From: Alphaproteobacteria bacterium
Lineage (GTDB): Bacteria > Pseudomonadota > Alphaproteobacteria > TMED109
Direction of reading: 5' to 3'
Assembly: GCA_022825705.1 (NCBI GenBank)
Contig: JAJDWH010000009.1
Location: 1-64,000 of the forward strand
DNA: 64,000 nucleotides
A program made the position numbers and the translations under genes. The notes beneath the pieces are model-generated. The model did not search any database, was not told the origin of the DNA, and was given only the letters and a program-made list of their open reading frames with translations. This document shows positions 40,614-49,223 of this stretch, one piece after another (within the stretch, counting starts at the first letter, position 1; every line of letters starts with the position of its first letter).

Positions 40614-42172
40614 CGCCTCCGCCACCAGATCACGGTACCGGCGAGCGCCAACAGGGCCGGCCACAGGACCACCGCGAAGAAGAACGTCCCCTTCATCTGC
40701 CGGTTGGTCATGTTGATCTCGGGAAGATCATAGGACCGGGGCTCGAGACCGATCAGATTTTCCTGTTCTGCCAGATAGTTGACAATGTTCAGAAAAAGAT
40801 TCCCGTTGCCCAGGAGATGGAAGAAGGAGTTCTGCGCGAAATCAGCGTCGCCTGCGACCACAATGCGTGATCGCAACGCGTCCGTCTCTTCGGTTACATC
40901 GCCCAGACGCCGTGACGAGATCGCAACCAGTGTGAGCGGACCGGTTTGCTCTTCCGGATCCCGCTCGGCTCTGATCTGGTCGGTCTCCGCCCAGGCGGCC
41001 GGCGAGGAATTCACCGCAGCAATGACCGCTGTTCCGGGAACCCTCTCCGGCGTCGGCGCAAACGGCCGTACCCCAGGGTAGAACGTCAGGGCCAGATCCC
41101 GCGTGATCTTGTGATGATTGTAGGACGTCACCGTCGGTGTCGAGACGTCCGCCCAAAAGTACCTGGCATCGTCGATCACGATCGCGTCCATGGCGACGAT
41201 ACCCCAGTCACGGAGCAACGGCTCCAGGCCCGTATCGACGAACGGGTCAAGCATGAAGAACGCGTTGTTTCCTTCCTCCAACCACGCGCGGATCGCTTCG
41301 ACCTCTCCTTGCAGCAACCCCGTCTTGGGACCCGCGACCACGAGAACAGAACAAGGTTCGAGGGTTTCCGTGGCGCCGGCGAGGGTTACCTTGACAACCT
41401 CGTAATTGATCGTCTCCAGCGCGTTTCGCGCTTTCGCCATCCCGTGCCGCTCGTGCAGGACGAACTTGGCCCCGAGGCCGTGCGAATGGCCCGGTGCCCC
41501 CTCCTGGTGATCGTGCGACTCGAGACTGAACGGATCCGCTTCCACATGGCCGTCCAGGAAGCAGATCTTCTGTTTGACGCCGAGCGACACTCGAAGAACG
41601 CCGTTGGCAATGTCGGTTTCCGTCGAACCGTGCACGAAGTGCCGCCGCCCCTCGCTCTCGAGCACCGCCGTGCCTGCAAACTGCACGCCTGCCAGCCGCG
41701 CTGCGGCCGGGTTGAGGTTCGGATTGTGGAACTCGACCGTGACCTGCGGCGTCGCGTCGGCGAACAGTTCGTAGAGTTCGACCGTGGTGCGCAGGGCAGA
41801 GTCGTAGAAAAACGTAATGTGCACCGGCGCGGACAGCCGTGAGAGCATGTCAGCGGTTTGTTGGGACAGCGAGTGAGATCCCTGAGTTGTGAGATCGAAA
41901 CGCAGGGGAACGCGGGACGCAAAAGCCCCTATGACCACCAGAACCGCACACGCGCCCACCGCAAACAGGGCGATTTCGCCGCGGCGTCGCGTCATTCCGG
42001 CCCGCAGCTGGATCCTGAGGAAATAGCCACCAACGACCGCGAGCGAGAGCCCTCCCAGCCCGAGCAACAGGCTCCCGGGGTTCCACTCGTTGGCAATCAG
42101 CCGGATGGCAAGGGCTCCAACGAGGGCTGCCACAGCGACCAGCAGCACCAGACCCGCGTGAAAGGCCCTCAC
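40610..42172 (-). CDS. GldG-family ABC-associated membrane protein
   Basis: 520 residues. Two N-terminal membrane segments, a third (IALFAVGACAVLVVIGAFAS), a large extracytoplasmic GldG/intraflagellar-transport-like domain (RFDLTTQGSHSLSQQTADML, ITFFYDSALRTTVELYELF, KQKICFLDGHVEADP), and a C-terminal helix (FFFAVVLWPALLALAGTVIWW). A His-rich insertion (HDHQEGAPGHSHG, about 220-231, and HERHG near 240) sits just after the family's FL-x-GH motif. Such proteins work with the ABC ATPase and permease encoded upstream; the substrate is unknown. Overlaps the next gene by 4 bases. Confidence 0.82.
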   Translation of the reverse strand: MRAFHAGLVLLVAVAALVGALAIRLIANEWNPGSLLLGLGGLSLAVVGGYFLRIQLRAGMTRRRGEIALFAVGACAVLVVIGAFASRVPLRFDLTTQGSHSLSQQTADMLSRLSAPVHITFFYDSALRTTVELYELFADATPQVTVEFHNPNLNPAAARLAGVQFAGTAVLESEGRRHFVHGSTETDIANGVLRVSLGVKQKICFLDGHVEADPFSLESHDHQEGAPGHSHGLGAKFVLHERHGMAKARNALETINYEVVKVTLAGATETLEPCSVLVVAGPKTGLLQGEVEAIRAWLEEGNNAFFMLDPFVDTGLEPLLRDWGIVAMDAIVIDDARYFWADVSTPTVTSYNHHKITRDLALTFYPGVRPFAPTPERVPGTAVIAAVNSSPAAWAETDQIRAERDPEEQTGPLTLVAISSRRLGDVTEETDALRSRIVVAGDADFAQNSFFHLLGNGNLFLNIVNYLAEQENLIGLEPRSYDLPEINMTNRQMKGTFFFAVVLWPALLALAGTVIWWRRR

Positions 42173-42173
42173 C

Positions 42174-42881
42174 TCAGCGCCTCCACTCCAGGGCGCAGAC
42201 GTTCAATATCAGCGCTCCGGCCGCGAAGAGCACGAATAGCGCCAGCGACTCGAACCTGGCCAATCCCTCGATGAATTCACCGAAGTGCCAAGCGAAGGAG
42301 ACGTAGAGAAAGAGCTCTCGCAGGAATTGCACGGTCTGGAACGACTGCAAATGCCCCACGAACCAAAAACCCAGGAGAATCGAAACCGTCACCAACGCCG
42401 CCACGATTTGATTCTCGGTCAGAGACGAGCAGAGCTGCCCGATCGCCAAGCAGGCACTGCCCAGCAACAGAAAGCCCAGATAGCCCGAGAAAATCGTGCT
42501 GGTCTCCGGCGCTCCGAACAGGTACAGCGGTACCAGGTCAAGTACCGTTCCGAACGCCATGAGGACGAGCATCGTGAGCGCCCCGAGGTACTTGCCCAGG
42601 ACAACCTGCCACGGCGCGAGCGGCAGCGTAGCCAACAGCTCGTAGGTGCCCGCGCTGTACTCGGTTGCAAACAGGCGCATCGACACGACCGGCAACAGAA
42701 TGACTGCCAGCAGGCCCATGTTCTGGAAGGTCTCCCGCATGGTTGCGAGACCGGAAACGAACAGGTTGTACGAAAAGAAATATCCCGTCCCGAGCAGGAA
42801 TACCGCCAAGACGAAATACGCGATCGGCGACCGGAAATAGAGTTTGATCTCCTTGCCGTAGACCGCAAGCACTCCGCTCAT
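42174..42881 (-). CDS. ABC-2 type permease (GldF-like)
   Basis: 235 residues with six membrane segments (SPIAYFVLAVFLLGTGYFFSYN, GLLAVILLPVVSMRLFATEYSAGTYELLATLP, ALTMLVLMAFGTVLDLVPLYLF, and others). The ATEYSAGTYELLATLPLAPWQVVLGKYLGAL segment is the ABC-2/NosY-GldF signature. Its ATG overlaps the TGA of the ATPase gene (ATGA), and the GldG-like gene begins 1 base after its stop. Channel part of the transporter. Confidence 0.88.
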   Translation of the reverse strand: MSGVLAVYGKEIKLYFRSPIAYFVLAVFLLGTGYFFSYNLFVSGLATMRETFQNMGLLAVILLPVVSMRLFATEYSAGTYELLATLPLAPWQVVLGKYLGALTMLVLMAFGTVLDLVPLYLFGAPETSTIFSGYLGFLLLGSACLAIGQLCSSLTENQIVAALVTVSILLGFWFVGHLQSFQTVQFLRELFLYVSFAWHFGEFIEGLARFESLALFVLFAAGALILNVCALEWRR

Positions 42882-43819
42882 GCTGCCCCCTCGACGTAAT
42901 GCAGGAACACGTCCTCCAGCGACGGGTCGTGCCGCCGCAGTGCCAGCAGGTCCCAGTCGCGGGCCACCGCCCTGGCAATGGCCGCCTCGACGTTGCCGCT
43001 CGAGTCGACGGCACAGTTGACCGCGTACGGGACCTGCCGATCATCCACGTCGACCCGGATCACGCCGCTGATATCGAGCAGCCGCTCCTTGAGGTCGGAC
43101 GGTTCGCCAGCCGCCACCTGCAGCTCAACCCGGTTGGCGCGTCCCACCGCCGTCGCCAACCCCGCCGGCGAATCGATGGCAAGCAGTTGACCGTGATGCA
43201 GGATCGCGATCCGGTCACAAAGTAGGGTCACCTCCGGCAGGATGTGCGTACTCAGCAGGACGGATTGGTCGTGGCCGAACGACCGGATGACTTCGCGGGT
43301 TTCCGAAATCTGTCCGGGGTCCAGTCCCGACGTCGGCTCATCGAGGAGCAGGACTTCAGGTTGTCCGAGCAGCGCTTGGGCCAAGCCGAGTCGCTGGCGA
43401 TACCCCTTCGACAACTTGTAGACCTCGCTTCGGGCAACCGCCTCGAGACGGCAGGCGGAAACGACGCGATCCAGCTGGCTGGCGGTGTCGGCACGGCGCA
43501 CCCGCTTGGCGCGGGCCACAAAGTGAAGGTAGCCCAGGACGTCGAAGCTCTCGTAGAGTGCGGGACGCTCCGGTGCGTACCCGACCGCCGCCGCGCTTGC
43601 CGTGGGCGAACTGATGACGTCGTGACCGGCGACGGTCACCTGGCCGGAGGTCGGCGCGAGGTAGCCGGCGATCATCCGGAGGGTGGTGGTCTTGCCGGCG
43701 CCATTCGGGCCCAGGAAACCCACGATCTCGCCTTGGCCCACGTGAAACGACACACGGTCGACGACCGTTCGTTCGCCATAGGTCTTGGTCAGGCTATGAA
43801 GTTCGACCGGATAGGACAC
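42878..43819 (-). CDS. ABC transporter ATP-binding protein (GldA/NosF-like)
   Basis: 313 residues. Walker A is GPNGAGKT (37-44), signature region KLSKGYRQRLGLAQALL (degenerate from LSGGQ, common in this subfamily), Walker B LLLDEPTSGLDP, and STHILPEVTLLCDRIAILHHG. It has the C-terminal domain typical of ABC-2 exporters of the GldA/NosF/NatA group. First gene of a four-gene operon (ATPase, permease, GldG-like, DUF4340). Confidence 0.92.
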   Translation of the reverse strand: MSYPVELHSLTKTYGERTVVDRVSFHVGQGEIVGFLGPNGAGKTTTLRMIAGYLAPTSGQVTVAGHDVISSPTASAAAVGYAPERPALYESFDVLGYLHFVARAKRVRRADTASQLDRVVSACRLEAVARSEVYKLSKGYRQRLGLAQALLGQPEVLLLDEPTSGLDPGQISETREVIRSFGHDQSVLLSTHILPEVTLLCDRIAILHHGQLLAIDSPAGLATAVGRANRVELQVAAGEPSDLKERLLDISGVIRVDVDDRQVPYAVNCAVDSSGNVEAAIARAVARDWDLLALRRHDPSLEDVFLHYVEGAA

Positions 43820-43887
43820 GGGGAATCAATGAGGCCGGTGGTCACGGCGCGCGGCGCGCCATGCGACCACGGGGACCAACGCTGGAA

Positions 43888-43928
43888 CAAAAAAAGAAGA
43901 GGCCCTCCCCACGGATGGGGAGAGCCTC
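43888..43928 (-). terminator. rho-independent terminator of the exported lactonase gene
   Basis: On the minus strand GAGGCTCTCCCC and GGGGAGGGCCTC form a 12-base stem with one mispair around a short loop, followed by TTCTTTTTTT. It lies 24 bases after the lactonase stop codon. Confidence 0.9.
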
Positions 43929-43951
43929 ACTCGATGGTAGATCGCTGGACG

Positions 43952-44815
43952 TCAGTCGTACCAGTTCTCGCCCATGCTGTCGTACTGTCTGATGGAGTGA
44001 CCGAACCAGAGCTTCCCGTTCTGGATGTCGGCCATCATCTTCAGCCGGTTAACCGAGTCGAAGTAGTCCAGGATGCTGTAGTTCAGGCCAGCCGGGTGCC
44101 CTTCGAGGTTCTCTTCCATCCAGATTGCGTCCTGGGAGAGAACGACCGTGCCGGTGTTGGCCAGCTCGAGGCGCACCGACTGGTGCCCCAGCGTGTGGCC
44201 CGGCGTGCTCAGGACCAGGACGGTGCCGTCGCCGAACAGATCGTAGTCACCCTCGATGGCGTGGTAGTTGAACTCGCGGGCCTCGTCATAGTCGCCAACC
44301 ACGTGGGCGCCGCTCGGGCGCTGGAACTTCTCCGGCCACCAAGCCTGGTAAAGCTCACGTTTCTGAATCACGTGAATCGCGTCCGGGAACATCTCGATGT
44401 TGCCGATGTGGTCAAGGTGCGAGTGCGAGGTGATGACGACCTTCACGTCGCTCGTACTGTACCCGAGCTTCTCAAGCTGCTGGTCGATGACATCGCCTCT
44501 GGTCTGGCTGGGCAGCAGGAAATCGCAGTTCCCCTGGGCCCAGTGCGAGGCGCAGTTGCCGTCGGAAATCGCCACGTTATTCCCGGTGTCGTAAACGACC
44601 AGCCCCTTGGGATGATCAATCACCCACATGTTGATGGGGATCAGAATGTCGCGGGCTTCCGGATACGTCGGGATCAAACCCTGAATATTGAATGGGCCGA
44701 ACTTGCCGCTAGCAGTCCAATAGACTTTCACGGTTCCGTGTGCGTCTGCGACTGCACTTCCTGCCGCAAAGCCACACACTGCCAGGACGGCCAACGCCGA
44801 AGCGATTCGTCTCAT
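43952..44815 (-). CDS. exported metallo-beta-lactamase-fold lactonase (AHL lactonase type)
   Basis: 287 residues with a signal peptide (about 1-25, ending AVADA). The binuclear zinc site is HSHLDH (His131, His133, Asp135, His136), followed by STPGHTLGHQS and a late FGHS. The N-terminal part (VYDTGNN) and the overall layout match AiiA/AttM-type N-acyl-homoserine-lactone lactonases. If so it would hydrolyse quorum-sensing lactones in the periplasm, which is unusual since many such enzymes are cytosolic. Other lactone substrates are possible. It has its own promoter and terminator and no operon partners. Confidence 0.82.
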   Translation of the reverse strand: MRRIASALAVLAVCGFAAGSAVADAHGTVKVYWTASGKFGPFNIQGLIPTYPEARDILIPINMWVIDHPKGLVVYDTGNNVAISDGNCASHWAQGNCDFLLPSQTRGDVIDQQLEKLGYSTSDVKVVITSHSHLDHIGNIEMFPDAIHVIQKRELYQAWWPEKFQRPSGAHVVGDYDEAREFNYHAIEGDYDLFGDGTVLVLSTPGHTLGHQSVRLELANTGTVVLSQDAIWMEENLEGHPAGLNYSILDYFDSVNRLKMMADIQNGKLWFGHSIRQYDSMGENWYD

Positions 44816-44921
44816 AGAAAATCTCCCTCAGTGGGCTGCCGGCATCTGCATCCACCAGACACGGCGTCGAACGCCTGCGTCTGCCGGTCGCACAATTCGA
44901 ATCCTGCGCCCGCTGTTCACA

Positions 44922-44949
44922 TCATTAAAGGCAGACGGATATCTGTCAA
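44922..44949 (-). promoter_or_regulatory. candidate promoter of the exported lactonase gene
   Basis: On the minus strand TTGACA (44949-44944), 16-base spacer, TAATGA (44927-44922), 107 bases before the start codon. The -10 match is weak; the -35 is perfect. Confidence 0.5.
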
Positions 44950-45057
44950 GCTGATCTTGGTCGGCCGCCACCGCCTGACTTGCTGCCATCCGGGTCGCCG
45001 GCATCCCGATAGGCCCCTCCCGGCATGTAAAGCCGGACGTGCCTGGCACCGAGGCCG

Positions 45058-46464
45058 TCAGACGCCCAGTGCTTCTGCGGCACTGACGCCTGCATCGATC
45101 AACAACCCTCGCACCGCGGCACACAACTCGGGGAGATCCGCCTCGCGGTAGGTCTCGCACCGGGTGACCACGGCCGCCTCCGTGTTGGAAGCGCGGAGCA
45201 ACCACCACCCTTGCTCGGTGCAGACACGCACGCCATCCAGGGTGTTCGGCGAAACCCCGCGACGTATCACCGCATCGCAGACCGAGCGTACGACCTCGAA
45301 CTTGCGACTGTCCGGGCACGGAATGCGAATCTCCGGTGTGCTGAATGTGCGCGGCAGCGCCGCACAACGTTGCGCCAAAGTCGGTCCGCTACTCAGCGCG
45401 CGCAGCAGCCGAACCGCAGCGTAGAGCGCGTCGTCATACCCGGGATGCTCGTCAGCGAAGAAGATGTGGCCGGAAAGCTCGCCGGCGAAGAGCGCTTCCC
45501 CTCTCCGCACGCGGGCCCGCATATGCGCATGGCCGGTCGGCCCGAGCCGCGGCCGCCCTCCGAGTTCCGAGATATGACGAAATACGGTTTCGCTGGTCTT
45601 GACGTCTGCCAGCAAGGCGGCTCCCGGCGAATCGGTCAGGACGTCCGCGGCGAAGACACAGAGCAAATGGTCCGGCGACACGATCTGTCCTGCGCCGTCC
45701 ACGACGCCAAGTCGGTCCCCATCCCCGTCGAAGGCAACGCCCAGGTCGAGACGGTCGGTCCGTACTGCCGCCGCGAGCTCCGACAGGTTCTCGGGTTTCG
45801 AGGGGTCCGGATGGTGCGCCGGGAACCGGCCGTCGACAGCGCCGTTCAAGATGTGATGCTCGCCGGGAAGGCGAGCCGTAAGGTGCTGGAGGAGCGCGCC
45901 GGCCGCACCGTTCCCCGCATCCCATGCAACCCGGAGCGGGCGTCCCTTGCCGGCGAGCCCATCCGCAAGGGACGCGGCGTACGCCGCCCGGACACCGAGG
46001 TCTTCCACCACGCTTGGCCCCGGGTTGCGCGGGAGCGGCGCAGGATGGGTCAACTCCTGGATCGACTCACCGAAGAACGGTGCCCTGCCGAGCGAGAGCT
46101 TGAAACCGTTGTGCTCCGGCGGATTGTGCGATCCGGTAACCATTACGGACCCGTCGGCGGCCAGACGATGGTCGGCGAAATGCACCATGGGCGTCGGGCC
46201 GACCCCGACCCGTATCACGTGAGCGCCGGCTTCACGGAGGCCCTTGACGAGTGCGCGCTCGAGCGCGGGCGAGGTCAGCCGGCCATCACGACCCACCACG
46301 ATTCGGCACGACGCGCGCTCAGCCGATACCCGGATTGCGAATGCCTGGCCGAGCGCCCGTGCGTCGGCGCACCCCAAGGTCTCGCCGACGATTCCGCGAA
46401 TGTCGTAGGCCCTCAGGATCGAAGGATCAAACCGGCGCCGCGCGCCGCTTCCCTGGCGCTTCAT
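45058..46464 (-). CDS. manB: phosphomannomutase/phosphoglucomutase
   Basis: 468 residues from ATG 46464 (an upstream extension to 46536 lacks family features). Alpha-D-phosphohexomutase: catalytic Ser112 in TGSHNPPEHNG, Mg2+ loop FDGDGDRLG, sugar-binding GELSGH, phosphate-binding RASNTEAAVVTR at the C-terminus. It interconverts hexose 1- and 6-phosphates to feed sugar-nucleotide synthesis for lipopolysaccharide or exopolysaccharide. The galU gene lies 96 bases upstream on the same strand, supporting that role. Confidence 0.9.
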   Translation of the reverse strand: MKRQGSGARRRFDPSILRAYDIRGIVGETLGCADARALGQAFAIRVSAERASCRIVVGRDGRLTSPALERALVKGLREAGAHVIRVGVGPTPMVHFADHRLAADGSVMVTGSHNPPEHNGFKLSLGRAPFFGESIQELTHPAPLPRNPGPSVVEDLGVRAAYAASLADGLAGKGRPLRVAWDAGNGAAGALLQHLTARLPGEHHILNGAVDGRFPAHHPDPSKPENLSELAAAVRTDRLDLGVAFDGDGDRLGVVDGAGQIVSPDHLLCVFAADVLTDSPGAALLADVKTSETVFRHISELGGRPRLGPTGHAHMRARVRRGEALFAGELSGHIFFADEHPGYDDALYAAVRLLRALSSGPTLAQRCAALPRTFSTPEIRIPCPDSRKFEVVRSVCDAVIRRGVSPNTLDGVRVCTEQGWWLLRASNTEAAVVTRCETYREADLPELCAAVRGLLIDAGVSAAEALGV

Positions 46465-46560
46465 GGGCCTGCGGCTCGACGGCAAGTCGATCGTCCCGTG
46501 GCACCGGGCCCGGCGATCGAGCGGGCATCGACGCAATCGCTCCCCATCAGTCGTGCCAAG

Positions 46561-47472
46561 TCACGCCTGCTCCCCGTCCATCCCTGACAGGAGCGCGCGG
46601 ACCGAAGTCGCCACGGCGGCACTGCGTGCCGCATCCGCCAGCGCCACGGCCACACCTGCTGCAACCATCCCGGTGGGATTCCCGCAGTCAAACCGCCGCC
46701 CTTCGAACCGTACCGCGTGGACCGGCGTGGTTCCGATCGTGGCGGCGATCGCGTCGGTCAGCTGCAATTCGCCACCGGCGCCGGGCGCCAACGTGGGCAG
46801 CGCTGCACACACTTCGGGAGAAAGCACGTAGCGGCCGACCACGGCCAGTTGCGACGGCTCCGATCCCGGCGCCGGTTTCTCCACGAGACCCTGCACCTCC
46901 ACCACGATGCCGTCATCGACGCCGGGTGCGACCACCCCGAAGTTCCGGAGTTCCTCCGGTGGAAGGCTGGTCACGGCCAACACAGTGCCACCCAGCCGGT
47001 CGTGGACATCCAGCAGCTGACGCAGGCACGGCGCATGACCCAGAACGAGGTCATCCGGCAGGATCACGGCATATGGACCCGGTCCGAGCGCCCGGGTGGC
47101 GCAGCCGACGGCGTGGCCGAGTCCGAGCGGCTCCGCCTGTTCGATTGCGGTCAGCCGCTCGCCAAAGGTTGCCAACATCCGGACCTCGGCCTGCGCTTGG
47201 GAACGTCCACGCGCCGCCAACGCCGCCTCAAGTTCCTGGTCGCGCGCGAAGTGCCGCAACGCCAGATCCCGTCCTGGAGCCGCTACCAGCACCACTCGCT
47301 CGATCCCGGAATCGAGCGCCTCCTGAACGGCGTACTGCACCAGTGGCCGCCCGGCCACCGGCAGCATTTCCTTGGGCACTGCCTTGGTCGCCGGAAGAAA
47401 ACGTGTACCGAGCCCTGCGACCGGAAGGATGGCGGTCCTGACGGAATCAGGCGCGCCGGCTATCCGTGACAC
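46561..47472 (-). CDS. galU: UTP--glucose-1-phosphate uridylyltransferase GalU
   Basis: 303 residues. Nucleotide-binding AGLGTRFLPATKAVPKEMLP at the start, then EQAEPLGLGHAVGCA, VILPDDLVLG, VEKPAPGSEPSQLAVVGRYVL, GELQLTDAI, RRFDCGNPTGM: a full-length GalU. It makes UDP-glucose. Its start overlaps the 3' end of recJ by 13 bases, an unusual pairing that couples the two genes in translation. Confidence 0.93.
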   Translation of the reverse strand: MSRIAGAPDSVRTAILPVAGLGTRFLPATKAVPKEMLPVAGRPLVQYAVQEALDSGIERVVLVAAPGRDLALRHFARDQELEAALAARGRSQAQAEVRMLATFGERLTAIEQAEPLGLGHAVGCATRALGPGPYAVILPDDLVLGHAPCLRQLLDVHDRLGGTVLAVTSLPPEELRNFGVVAPGVDDGIVVEVQGLVEKPAPGSEPSQLAVVGRYVLSPEVCAALPTLAPGAGGELQLTDAIAATIGTTPVHAVRFEGRRFDCGNPTGMVAAGVAVALADAARSAAVATSVRALLSGMDGEQA

Positions 47473-49223
47473 CTAGCGACATCCTGAATGTGAACTTCCG
47501 CACGCCTCTGGCCTCGCCAAGTCGAAACCTGCACTTGGCCGGCGACGTCCAGTGGCCGGCCACGCAACAAGGCGTCGCCAACCGGAGTTCCCTCGCTCCG
47601 GAACGCGATCGCCTTCACCCGGCCACGGGTCTCGTCGGCGAGAAGACAGCTCACGTGCCCGGTGCCCACGATGCGCGCCCGAATAGGAAACACCCTCGGA
47701 AAGGTGAAGCAGGGCCACGGATTGCCCACCCCGAACGGTCCGGCCCGATCCAACTCTGTCCCCAAGGCAACGTTGGCGCCCGACACCGCCAGGACGCCGT
47801 CAAGCAGCAAGGCGCTCTCATCGGAGTCCGGCCGCCGGGCCTGCGCTAGCTCGTCCCTGAGAAAGGTGACCAGCTCGCCAATGCGGCTGCAGTTACCGGT
47901 GAAGCCGGCCGCCATCGGATGGCCGCCCCCCTTCTCCAGCAAGCCCGCTCGCCGAGCTCGGATCACGGGCGTGCCAATGTTGATATCGGCGAGCGAGCGA
48001 GCCGAACCCCTTAGCTGATCCCGATCACGGACGCATACAACCGCAGGCCGCCGAAACCGATTCACCAGGCGACTTGCGACGATCCCGATAACTCCGGGAT
48101 GCCATCCCTCGCCGACGACGATCACCGCCGGACCCGCATCAGCACCACGCGCTTCGGCCTGCGTCACGGCCTCGTCATACGCCTGCGCCTCCAGCGACCG
48201 GCGCTGCCGGTTCAGGTCCTCAAGCAGGCCGGCCACGCGAACGGCCTCTTCCGGGTCGTCGGTTTCGAGAACGCGCAAGCCCAGCGCCGGATCGCCGACC
48301 CGGCCGGCAGCGTTGATCCGGGGGCCGTACACGAAACTAAAGTGCGATGCCTGCGGGGGCTCTTCCAGGCGGGCAGCGGCGGCAATGGCGCAGAGACCGG
48401 GATTGCCGCCCTGCGCGAGGACCTCGATGCCACGGCGAACCAGGTCCCGGTTCGCACCCGTCAGCGGGGCAAGATCGCAAACGGTACCGAGCGCCGCCAA
48501 GTCGAGGAACGACTCGGGCTCCGGCAGGAGGCCGTCCCGCACGCCCCGGCGACCCAGTTCCCGGTGCAGGCGGTCGATCAGCAGCCAGGTGAGGCCGCTG
48601 GACGTCAGCATCCCCAGTCCGCTCGTGTCGTCACCGCGATTAGGGTTCACAATGGCCGCCGCCGGCGGCAGCTCGCCTTCCGCGACGTGATGGTCGACCA
48701 CAATGACCGGGATCCGGTGCTCCGCCGCATGCCGCAGCGGAGCGAACGCAGTGATGCCGCAGTCAACCGTTACGACCAGCTCCGCACGGGCCACCCGGAA
48801 GCGGTCGATCGCGGCGGCGCTGGGACCGTACCCCTCCGCGACCCGATCGGGAATGTGCGTAATGGTTGTCACCCCCGCCGCCCGCAAGTAGCGGACGAGC
48901 TGGGCGGTGGATGCCGTGCCGTCGGCATCGTAGTCGCCGAGGATCCCAACGCGCCGCCGCCGCGTCACGGCGTCCGCCAGCAAGGCCGCCGCACGATCCA
49001 GATCGAGTACCGAACTCACGTCCGGCGGATGCGGCATGCCCGCCGGACGCAGCCAGCTATTCGCTTCGTCCGGCGCGATGCCGCGGCCGACTAGGAGGCG
49101 GGCCATCCCATCGGATGCCCCCGTGGCCCGGACGACCGCCGCCACCGCCTGTTCGTCGGCGGCGCGGTAGCGCCAAATCCTCCCTGAGAGGGACCGCCCG
49201 GGTGTTGCGGGCCCCGCATTCAC
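47460..49223 (-). CDS. recJ: single-stranded-DNA-specific exonuclease RecJ
   Basis: 587 residues from GTG 49223, which overlaps the glpX TGA (GTGA). DHH phosphoesterase motifs: ILGDYDADGTAST, VTVDCGI, VIVVDHHVAEGELPPAAAIVNP, and the DHHA1 part FGPRINAAGR-like (VYGPRINAAGRVGD) and KGGGHPMAAGFTG. A C-terminal OB-fold follows (AGQVQVSTWRGQRRAEVHIQDV). It degrades single-stranded DNA 5' to 3' in RecF recombination and mismatch repair. Confidence 0.93.
   Translation of the reverse strand: MNAGPATPGRSLSGRIWRYRAADEQAVAAVVRATGASDGMARLLVGRGIAPDEANSWLRPAGMPHPPDVSSVLDLDRAAALLADAVTRRRRVGILGDYDADGTASTAQLVRYLRAAGVTTITHIPDRVAEGYGPSAAAIDRFRVARAELVVTVDCGITAFAPLRHAAEHRIPVIVVDHHVAEGELPPAAAIVNPNRGDDTSGLGMLTSSGLTWLLIDRLHRELGRRGVRDGLLPEPESFLDLAALGTVCDLAPLTGANRDLVRRGIEVLAQGGNPGLCAIAAAARLEEPPQASHFSFVYGPRINAAGRVGDPALGLRVLETDDPEEAVRVAGLLEDLNRQRRSLEAQAYDEAVTQAEARGADAGPAVIVVGEGWHPGVIGIVASRLVNRFRRPAVVCVRDRDQLRGSARSLADINIGTPVIRARRAGLLEKGGGHPMAAGFTGNCSRIGELVTFLRDELAQARRPDSDESALLLDGVLAVSGANVALGTELDRAGPFGVGNPWPCFTFPRVFPIRARIVGTGHVSCLLADETRGRVKAIAFRSEGTPVGDALLRGRPLDVAGQVQVSTWRGQRRAEVHIQDVARCHG

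Noticed and set aside
43244-45151. 635-codon plus-strand frame over the ABC ATPase and lactonase genes
   Set aside because: It spans two conserved minus-strand genes and their terminator, so it is a shadow frame.
45211-46587. 458-codon plus-strand frame opposite the phosphomannomutase
   Set aside because: Antisense shadow of a well conserved gene.
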